6,576 bases of DNA from Candidatus Bathyarchaeota archaeon (lineage in GTDB: Archaea; Thermoproteota; Bathyarchaeia; Bathyarchaeales; DTEX01): NCBI GenBank assembly GCA_003601725.1, contig PIYJ01000088.1:1-6576 (forward strand), in the 5' to 3' direction. The position numbers and the translations under genes were made by a program. The notes under the pieces are model-generated. The model worked only from the letters and a program-made list of their open reading frames with translations. It was not told the DNA's origin and made no database searches. Positions 1 to 4,149 of this stretch are shown piece by piece; within the stretch, counting starts at the first letter, position 1; every line of letters starts with the position of its first letter.

Positions 1-384
1 TTATGGGCTGCCTTAGCTGGAGATTATGACGTGCCGATTGGGCTGGTTACAGGGGATCTAGCAGCCGTTCGGGAAGCTAAGAATCTTTTAGGTGAGATCT
101 TCACTGTTGCGGTTAAGGAAGCTACGAGCAGATTCGCTGCGAAATGTCTTCATCCTGATGTATCTCGTAAATTGATACGGGAAGCTGCGAGAAAAACCGT
201 AGAGAACATAGATAGGTTTACCCCATACAAACCAGAGGTTCCTATAGAACTTAAGGTGGAATACCACAACAGCGATAGAGCGGATAGAATCTCTGGAAAG
301 AAAAATGTGATAAGAGTAGATGGAAGAACAGTTCTAGCCAAAGGAGAAAAGATGATTGAGGTCTACTCGCTGCTTCTTCATTAG
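1..384 (+). CDS. M55 family D-aminopeptidase (DppA-like), C-terminal part
   Basis: This gene enters from the left edge; 127 residues and a TAG stop are visible. The reading frame is open from base 1 (LWAALAGDYDVP), so the GTG at base 31 is an internal valine and not the start. The visible part matches, by memory of Bacillus subtilis DppA, the second half of M55 peptidases: an AGDYDVP segment, LVTGD, then VKEATSRFAAKCLHP, a helix, and a final strand-helix unit ending in EKMIEVYSLLLH. M55 enzymes are zinc-dependent, self-compartmentalising aminopeptidases that release N-terminal D-residues such as D-Ala. The N-terminal DxEG metal motif and the other zinc ligands lie outside the window, so activity cannot be judged. 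The following gene is convergent, 100 bases away. Family assignment is strong; substrate is unknown. Confidence 0.88.
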   Translation, partial: LWAALAGDYDVPIGLVTGDLAAVREAKNLLGEIFTVAVKEATSRFAAKCLHPDVSRKLIREAARKTVENIDRFTPYKPEVPIELKVEYHNSDRADRISGKKNVIRVDGRTVLAKGEKMIEVYSLLLH

Positions 385-484
385 ATGATTATGCAACGTG
401 ATTTTCAGCAAGGCTCATTAAGGTCTTCTAAGGCCCGAAACATTTGGAAGCGGAGGAACAGATGAGAACGTATGAGATACTAGC
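385..484. other. Convergent intergenic spacer
   Basis: This 100-base spacer lies between two genes that end facing each other. I see no convincing hairpin or long T tract on either strand. A GGAGG at 452-456 precedes an 8-codon open frame at 462-488 that ends on top of the neighbouring gene's stop; it is too short to call a gene. Confidence 0.5.
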
Positions 485-1183
485 CTAATATTCCGTAGAA
501 GGCTTTGTTTCCCAAGAAGAGGTATTCGACGGCTCATCGGAATGATAGGTAGTAGAGTAATCTTCTCCTATCGATGATTCTGAACTTTCCGATTCTGAAG
601 CCGCCGGACTTACTTCCGAGGTCTCCTCTGAGGTTTCTACTTCAAGCTCTTTTTGCTCTTCTATTTGGGGCTCCTCGTAGCTGACCGTCGTCTGCTCCAG
701 CTCAGCTGGTGGCTTTTCAGCCTCTGCTGTTTCTGTCTCCTCACTGGTCGGCTCTTCGACTGTTGATGGTTCTTCAATGGCTGTCTCCGCTGTGGGGCCC
801 TGAAGAGAGTTTCGTATATCGTTTAATTCACGTTTTGTAGCTTCAAGGCCGAGGAGAATTGCCTTATTCTCTTTTTCATACGTCTCATCGCTGACGTCTC
901 CTGCAGCATGATGGATCTCTAGGCTTGCTAGGAGCAGCTCGAGCGAGCTTAATTGACTCTCAAGCTCTTGAGCTCTTGTTGCCATTCTTTCCTTGAGCTT
1001 CTTAAGGTTGTTTTCTAATTCGGATATCGCCTTGGCGAGCTCGGACTTTAGGTAATCATAGGTTGACTGCGAGATCTTTCTCTCTGCGAAGAGATTATCG
1101 AGAGCTTGCTTCTTTTTCCGTGTCACTTCAAGTTCCTTATTAATCAATTCGAAAGAGTATTTCCATAAGCTCAAATTTAACAC
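485..1183 (-). CDS. CdvA-like coiled-coil protein with acidic Ser/Thr/Glu tail
   Basis: A 232-residue soluble protein with no signal peptide or membrane segment. Residues about 10-128 are charged heptad-like helix (coiled coil) containing two similar units: LFAERKISQSTYDYLKSEL at 31-49 and HHAAGDVSDETYEKENKAIL at 91-110. Each has the pattern [KD]-[IV]-S-x-x-T-Y, like short helical hairpins. Residues about 130-232 are low-complexity and very acidic, rich in Glu, Ser, Thr and Pro, probably disordered. From memory, this architecture matches archaeal proteins annotated CdvA-like, related to the coiled-coil part of CdvA, the membrane-recruiting partner of ESCRT-III-like CdvB in cell division. The N-terminal PRC barrel of Sulfolobus CdvA is absent. 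The start is GTG at 1183 with no clear ribosome site; a TATA-like box about 26 bases upstream suggests a leaderless transcript. The division role is inferred. Confidence 0.68.
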   Translation of the reverse strand: MLNLSLWKYSFELINKELEVTRKKKQALDNLFAERKISQSTYDYLKSELAKAISELENNLKKLKERMATRAQELESQLSSLELLLASLEIHHAAGDVSDETYEKENKAILLGLEATKRELNDIRNSLQGPTAETAIEEPSTVEEPTSEETETAEAEKPPAELEQTTVSYEEPQIEEQKELEVETSEETSEVSPAASESESSESSIGEDYSTTYHSDEPSNTSSWETKPSTEY

Positions 1184-1205
1184 CGTAAAACGACTTGAAG
1201 TTATG

Positions 1206-1218
1206 AAAGATAACTTTT
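1206..1218 (-). promoter_or_regulatory. Candidate BRE/TATA promoter of the CdvA-like gene
   Basis: Read on the minus strand, AAAAG (1218-1214) followed by TTATCTTT (1213-1206) looks like a purine-rich BRE and a TATA box. Its centre is about 26 bases before the GTG at 1183, which is the normal archaeal TATA-to-start-site distance. Together with the lack of a Shine-Dalgarno site, this suggests transcription starts at or next to the start codon. Confidence 0.45.
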
Positions 1219-1325
1219 GTCAACACGCATGAATATCTCAACATAATAACAATTGTGATGAGCTATTTCTCTCTTTTCGAACTCTGCTCATATGTTTCCA
1301 TGCGGATTCTCTTCATACAAAAAAT

Positions 1326-1343
1326 TTATATATGTATATATAA
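1326..1343 (+). promoter_or_regulatory. padR promoter: TATA region within an 18-base inverted repeat
   Basis: TTATATAT-GT-ATATATAA is a perfect inverted repeat with 8-base arms and a 2-base centre. It covers the TATA box, centred about 27 bases before the ATG at 1366, so the transcript is probably leaderless or nearly so. PadR proteins bind palindromes as dimers and often repress their own gene, so this is the best operator candidate. The caveat is that AT-only sequence forms palindromes easily, and the TATA box alone could explain part of it. Confidence 0.5.
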
Positions 1344-1365
1344 GTCTAAATATAATGAGAAAAAT

Positions 1366-1710
1366 ATGATCGAAACCATACATGTCAAAGGAAGGAATAT
1401 TCTTCAACAACTCCGCAAAAGAACAATAAAGAACTTCATGGATTTCCTAATTTTATTGAATCTCCGAAAGGAACCCATGAGCGGATACGACATGATAACT
1501 CTAATCTTCGAGAATTTCGGGTTTCTACCCAGCTCAGGATCCATATACTCTATGCTTTACGCCCTTGAAAGAGAGAATCTCATTAAAGGATACTGGAACG
1601 GCAAAAAAAGGCTTTACACACTAACTGAAGAAGGAGAGAACGTAGTAAAGATATCTCTCGCATTATCCAATACCATTGAGGGTTTGATCCAAAATATCTT
1701 CAAAGATTAA
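1366..1710 (+). CDS. PadR family winged-helix transcriptional regulator
   Basis: A 114-residue DNA-binding protein that is almost only a PadR domain. Residues 18-90 follow the family pattern: a first helix (RTIKNFMDFLILLNL), PMSGYDMI, the recognition-helix region SSGSIYSMLYALERENLI, then the wing ending in KKRLYTLTEEG, followed by one C-terminal helix for dimerisation. The ATG at 1366 was chosen because the frame upstream to 1255 encodes AT-rich, Ile/Tyr/Lys-rich nonsense lying over the promoter, and the TATA box is correctly spaced for this ATG. PadR regulators commonly repress an adjacent ABC exporter until a ligand binds. Here an ABC ATPase gene follows after 92 bases with its own, partly matching promoter. 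The ligand is unknown; the short C-terminal helix places it with the small PadR-s2-like type. Confidence 0.88.
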   Translation: MIETIHVKGRNILQQLRKRTIKNFMDFLILLNLRKEPMSGYDMITLIFENFGFLPSSGSIYSMLYALERENLIKGYWNGKKRLYTLTEEGENVVKISLALSNTIEGLIQNIFKD

Positions 1711-1748
1711 AAAACCTAAGAATCTATGAACCGTCTTTACACATTAAC

Positions 1749-1766
1749 TATATAAGTCTCTTATCA
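1749..1766 (+). promoter_or_regulatory. Promoter of the ABC ATPase gene with shared TATA + CTCTTATCA element
   Basis: TATATAAGT at 1749-1757 is a good TATA box, followed directly by CTCTTATCA at 1758-1766. The start site would be near 1779, giving a leader of about 24 bases that contains GGTG (1791-1794), 8 bases before the ATG at 1803. The 11 bases TATATAAGTCT recur at 1337-1347 in the padR promoter, and CTCTTATCA recurs at 3260-3268 just after another TATA box upstream of the permease gene. Confidence 0.6.
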
Positions 1767-1802
1767 AAAAAATAAATCGGATATAGAGAAGGTGCATCAA
1801 CA

Positions 1803-2537
1803 ATGGAAAAGAGCGTTCCAGCTGTAAAAGTCGTTGACGTTCACAAAATTTACCAACTGAGAGGAGAGGAGGTACACGCCCTTAGAGGGATAAATCTAGA
1901 AATTCCTCACGGCGAATATCTATCAGTCATGGGTCCTTCTGGTTCTGGGAAGACTACTCTCTTCAACATGGTCGGCGGAATAGACAGACCTACAAAGGGC
2001 CGAGTCTTCATCGACGGAGTAGACCTCTCCAAAATTCCTTCGAAGTCCATGGCCTGGCTTCGATGCAGAAAGATCGGATACATATTTCAGACCTTCAACC
2101 TCATACCCGTACTCACCGCCCAAGAAAATGTCGCATTGCCAATGATCTTCTTAGGGGTTCCCAAGCCTGAGAGAGAGAAAAAGGCAGCTGAACTCTTAAG
2201 ATCTGTTGGTTTGGGTGATAGGCTTGACCATAGACCAACTGAATTAAGCGGCGGTCAGCAGCAGAGGGTTGCCATCGCCAGGGCTCTCGCTAACGATCCT
2301 GCGATTATCCTTGCCGATGAGCCCACTGGAAACCTAGATCTCAATACGGGATTTGCCATTGTTCAGCTCTTGTATCGCTTAAAAGCTGAGCGTGGAACAA
2401 CCGTCATCTGCGCTACGCATGACTTGAAGATGATAGACATAAGTGACAGGGTTGTCTTCCTAAGAGATGGGATGATAGAGAACATAGAAAGGAGACGTGC
2501 ACTTACATTAACAGCTGAAGAATTTGAGAGTGATTAA
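1803..2537 (+). CDS. ABC transporter ATP-binding protein, MacB/LolD type
   Basis: A complete 244-residue nucleotide-binding subunit that should power an FtsX-fold permease at the cytoplasmic face of the membrane. All motifs are intact: Walker A GPSGSGKTT (44-52), Q-loop Gln96 in FQTFNLIP, signature LSGGQQQR (148-155), Walker B IILADEP with Glu173, D-loop NLD (177-179) and H-loop His206 in ATHD. The sequence around FQTFNLIPVLTAQENVALP is typical of the MacB/LolD/FtsE group, whose partners are mechanotransmitting or lipoprotein/peptide-exporting permeases rather than classic importers. It is preceded by padR and followed after 17 bases by the four-cysteine gene with a strong ribosome site, so these two are probably co-transcribed. 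The only permease nearby is at 3373-3996. Start: ATG at 1803 with a modest GGTG site. Confidence 0.95.
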   Translation: MEKSVPAVKVVDVHKIYQLRGEEVHALRGINLEIPHGEYLSVMGPSGSGKTTLFNMVGGIDRPTKGRVFIDGVDLSKIPSKSMAWLRCRKIGYIFQTFNLIPVLTAQENVALPMIFLGVPKPEREKKAAELLRSVGLGDRLDHRPTELSGGQQQRVAIARALANDPAIILADEPTGNLDLNTGFAIVQLLYRLKAERGTTVICATHDLKMIDISDRVVFLRDGMIENIERRRALTLTAEEFESD

Positions 2538-2542
2538 ATTTA

Positions 2543-2547
2543 GGAGG
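2543..2547 (+). promoter_or_regulatory. Ribosome binding site GGAGG that sets the start at 2555
   Basis: GGAGG lies 7 bases before ATG 2555. The upstream TTG at 2549 would be one base from this site, too close, so the ATG is the start. Confidence 0.8.
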
Positions 2548-2554
2548 ATTGAAA

Positions 2555-2887
2555 ATGTCTGAAGAGATAGAGAGTATTCAATGTCCATGTGGGAGGATAA
2601 TAGAAGACCCCGAAGAATATAAGGTGGTATATTTAAAGCATGAATTAAAAGAGATTGATATTCTCTGCCCGAATGATTCCTGCTATCTCAGAGAACTCGG
2701 ATACATAAAGTTTGACATCGTAAATGGGAAGGCTAAATTTAAGGAAGCTTCCTTCTATCCGCCTTTCGTCACTTGGAATTCAGGACGCTTAGGAGCTGAG
2801 AAGGCAGTGGCTCTCCTAAAAGACCATCTTAAAAGGATCGCCAAGAGAGTAGACTGGGAAAGACTGGGAAGATCAACGGAATCATAA
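2555..2887 (+). CDS. Conserved four-cysteine protein of unknown function, probably zinc-binding
   Basis: A 110-residue soluble protein that I do not recognise as a named family. It has two cysteine pairs, CPCG (Cys10, Cys12) and CPNDSC (Cys38, Cys43), in a layout that could bind one zinc ion, with His29 between them. The middle (LRELGYIKFDIVNGKAKFKE) reads as beta strands, followed by an aromatic PPFVTWN stretch and a basic amphipathic C-terminal helix (about 81-104). No signal peptide or membrane segment is seen. The wording CPNDSCYLRELGY feels like that of a conserved archaeal hypothetical family, but this is memory only. It lies 17 bases after the ABC ATPase gene, so a role with the transporter or its signal is possible. 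The final codons contain a 10-base tandem repeat. Confidence 0.8.
   Translation: MSEEIESIQCPCGRIIEDPEEYKVVYLKHELKEIDILCPNDSCYLRELGYIKFDIVNGKAKFKEASFYPPFVTWNSGRLGAEKAVALLKDHLKRIAKRVDWERLGRSTES
2851..2870 (+). repeat. 10-base tandem duplication in the 3' end of the four-cysteine gene
   Basis: AGACTGGGAA occurs twice in a row (2851-2860 and 2861-2870). Ten is not a multiple of three, so if this is a recent duplication it changed the reading frame of the last residues and brought the TAA at 2885 into use. It could also be chance or an assembly error. Confidence 0.6.
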
Positions 2888-2925
2888 AAGGCTTCTTAGA
2901 ATACGATTCGCATCTGCTTTTAAGC

Positions 2926-2936
2926 CTAAATAAATA
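2926..2936 (+). promoter_or_regulatory. Weak TATA-like box before the 50-residue gene
   Basis: The AT-rich stretch TAAATAAATA could position a transcript start near 2957, about 24 bases before the GGAGGG site. Read-through from the upstream operon is equally possible because no terminator is visible at 2888-2925. Confidence 0.25.
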
Positions 2937-2980
2937 GGAACAGATAAGTACGTTCCATAATAAAAGTGATGCAGGATTAC

Positions 2981-2986
2981 GGAGGG
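2981..2986 (+). promoter_or_regulatory. Strong ribosome binding site for the 50-residue gene
   Basis: GGAGGG lies 7 bases before ATG 2994. This is one of the strongest translation signals in the window and the main argument that the short frame is a real gene. Confidence 0.65.
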
Positions 2987-2993
2987 TTGTGTA

Positions 2994-3146
2994 ATGTGGA
3001 CACTTTGGCGTGCCGTTACAGGTGAATGGTGCATTTCAGATGCCTATGGAACCACCGTGACAATTGGGGGAGAAGAAGAGATTAAGGCATTAATTGATGA
3101 GCTTAAAAAGATACTTGAAGAATCTAAACAAAGCGATAAGAAATAG
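2994..3146 (+). CDS. Small 50-residue protein of unknown function
   Basis: A short frame, ATG 2994 to TAG 3146. The protein starts MWTLWRAVTGEWCISDAYGT, continues with TVTIGGEEEIKALIDEL and ends in a Lys-rich tail. It reads as two or three short beta strands followed by an amphipathic helix (residues about 27-44), a sensible beta-beta-alpha fold rather than random sequence. It has a strong GGAGGG site at proper spacing and ordinary codon use. There is one cysteine (Cys13), three tryptophans, no signal peptide and no membrane helix. It sits between the four-cysteine gene and the permease gene in the same orientation. No function can be assigned; a small accessory or sensing partner of the ABC system is only a guess from position. 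Confidence 0.62.
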   Translation: MWTLWRAVTGEWCISDAYGTTVTIGGEEEIKALIDELKKILEESKQSDKK

Positions 3147-3247
3147 CATTCCGCTACGCTTCGAGTTATACCTCAATTTTTCATGTAGAACTGTTGATCA
3201 AGGAAAGGGATTTAAACAATCGCCGTTTTTCAACGATTTTTCCGCGG

Positions 3248-3268
3248 TATAAAAGTTTACTCTTATCA
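3248..3268 (+). promoter_or_regulatory. TATA box + CTCTTATCA element upstream of the permease
   Basis: TATAAAAGT (3248-3256), then TTA, then CTCTTATCA (3260-3268). The same two parts occur without the three-base insert at 1749-1766 in the ATPase promoter. A start near 3277 would give a leader of about 95 bases. Confidence 0.5.
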
Positions 3269-3320
3269 CAGACGTCCTCTTTTCTTCGAATTCTCATGTA
3301 GAAGAAATTGTAAATATTGG

Positions 3321-3333
3321 AAAATCTTTAAAT
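3321..3333 (+). promoter_or_regulatory. Proximal promoter candidate of the permease gene
   Basis: AAAAT followed by CTTTAAAT resembles BRE plus TATA. It predicts a start near 3355, just before the GTGAGG ribosome site (3359-3364) that lies 8 bases from ATG 3373. Confidence 0.45.
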
Positions 3334-3372
3334 GCATAATCCTTCATTAAATCTATGCGTGAGGAATAAAAT

Positions 3373-3996
3373 ATGAGTTCCAAAGAAGAAGATTCTTCAA
3401 TGGAGATCGGTTCCATATCTTTCCCAGTTACAGAAGCCTTCCGCTACTGCGTTGAAAGCATAAGGAAGCGGTTTACGAGGGCTCTTATAACCGCGATTTC
3501 TATTCTTTTGGGAATCGCATTCTATGTAACTATCCGATCGATGAATACGATACTACCAAATGTAGGTCAACAGCCACCTCAAGCTTACCAGATGCTGATG
3601 GCTATAATAGCTCTCCTCGTCTGCGGCGTAGGAATAGTGAACTCTATGCTCATGTCCGTCACGGAAAGATACAAAGAAATAGGCACCATCAAATGTCTAG
3701 GCGCAACAGACACAAGCGTTCTAGAGATCTTCCTCATCGAAGCGCTCTTACTTGGGCTGCTCGGCGGGGTAATCGGAGCCTTCGCAGGGTGGATCGCGGC
3801 AGTCGGAATATTTAGCTTCCAATTCGGGATAGGAGGAGTCTTCCCCGCAGGCAAAACGGCGATAGTCATGCTTCAATATTTGAGATACATAGCTGAAGCC
3901 GTGGGGATATCTGTATTCTTAAGCGTTGTAGCAGCAGCATATCCAGCCTTCTACGCCTCTAGACATCCGGCAGAAGCACTCCGATACGAAATCTAA
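3373..3996 (+). CDS. Compact FtsX/MacB-type ABC permease without extracytoplasmic domain
   Basis: A 207-residue membrane protein with about four transmembrane helices: TM1 at 36-56, TM2 at 74-95, TM3 at about 118-147 and TM4 at 172-193. After TM2 it has the coupling-helix pattern of FtsX-fold permeases (ERYKEIGTIKCLGA, 98-111, then FLIEA), and it ends in the family's C-terminal signature PAFYASRHPAEALRYE. MacB/LolC-type permeases are usually about 400 residues with a domain of some 200 residues between TM1 and TM2; here only about 17 residues link them (57-73). The frame is intact and both halves are well conserved, so this is a minimal version or a neat internal deletion rather than decay. 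It probably dimerises and works with the ATPase at 1803-2537. It has its own promoter region, a good ribosome site and a terminator after it. Confidence 0.85.
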   Translation: MSSKEEDSSMEIGSISFPVTEAFRYCVESIRKRFTRALITAISILLGIAFYVTIRSMNTILPNVGQQPPQAYQMLMAIIALLVCGVGIVNSMLMSVTERYKEIGTIKCLGATDTSVLEIFLIEALLLGLLGGVIGAFAGWIAAVGIFSFQFGIGGVFPAGKTAIVMLQYLRYIAEAVGISVFLSVVAAAYPAFYASRHPAEALRYEI

Positions 3997-4034
3997 AAAA
4001 ATGAAAGCCCCCTTAAGAGCCGGGGTTATTATTC

Positions 4035-4080
4035 AAAAATCGGCATGCGTAGCTATGATTTTTATTTTTTAATCTTTCTT
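4035..4080 (+). terminator. Hairpin plus T tract after the permease gene
   Basis: AAAAATC (4035-4041) and GATTTTT (4057-4063) form a perfect 7-base-pair stem with a 15-base loop. The right arm runs into ATTTTTTAATCTTTCTT, and archaeal RNA polymerase ends at such T-rich tracts. A weaker stem, AGCCCC (4006-4011) with GGGGTT (4022-4027, one G-T pair), lies just upstream. The position between two rightward genes fits the end of the ABC transcript. Confidence 0.6.
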
Positions 4081-4109
4081 GGATCTCTACTTCTCGACGA
4101 AAAAGTAGA

Positions 4110-4130
4110 AATTTAATTATGATTTAAATT
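4110..4130 (+). promoter_or_regulatory. AT-rich promoter with inverted repeat before the deacetylase-like gene
   Basis: AATTTAA (4110-4116) and TTAAATT (4124-4130) are inverted copies around 7 bases and contain the likely TATA box. The GAGG at 4138-4141 is 8 bases before ATG 4150. The leader would be very short. The palindrome may be an operator or just AT-rich promoter sequence. Confidence 0.35.
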
Positions 4131-4149
4131 ATGAAAAGAGGCGTGTTAA

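Larger units (their letters stand above)
3147..3372 (+). promoter_or_regulatory. Long regulatory region before the permease gene
   Basis: This 226-base gap holds three TATA-like boxes: ATTTAAAC after an AGGAAAGGG purine run (3201-3217), TATAAAAGT (3248-3256) and CTTTAAAT (3326-3333). It also holds a 10-base direct repeat, TCATGTAGAA, at 3181-3190 and 3294-3303. No reading frame of note is present. The gap is longer than needed for one promoter, so a regulated leader or several start sites are possible. Confidence 0.45.

Noticed and set aside
31..33. GTG as a start for the M55 gene
   Set aside because: The frame is open to base 1 and the upstream residues match the family, so this is an internal Val.
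150..341. Antisense open frame within the M55 gene
   Set aside because: Shadow of a well-supported family member; no ribosome site or recognisable protein.
462..488. GGAGG followed by an 8-codon frame (MRTYEILA)
   Set aside because: Too short to support, ends on the neighbouring gene's stop; likely chance.
1255..1365. N-terminal extension of the PadR frame to GTG 1255
   Set aside because: The extra 37 residues are AT-driven (Ile, Tyr, Lys) and cover the TATA box and palindrome; the PadR domain is complete from 1366.
1923..2123. Antisense open frame within the ABC ATPase gene
   Set aside because: Lies over the Walker A to Q-loop coding region; composition not protein-like.
2889..2927. AGGCTT/AAGCCT inverted repeat as a terminator after the four-Cys gene
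   Set aside because: Only 6 base pairs with a 27-base loop and no T tract after it.
3171..3182. Short T run (ATTTTTC) after the 50-residue gene as a terminator
   Set aside because: Five Ts without a hairpin is too weak to call.
3585..3869. Antisense open frame within the permease gene
   Set aside because: Complement of membrane-helix codons gives a Pro/Ser/Ile-rich nonsense product.
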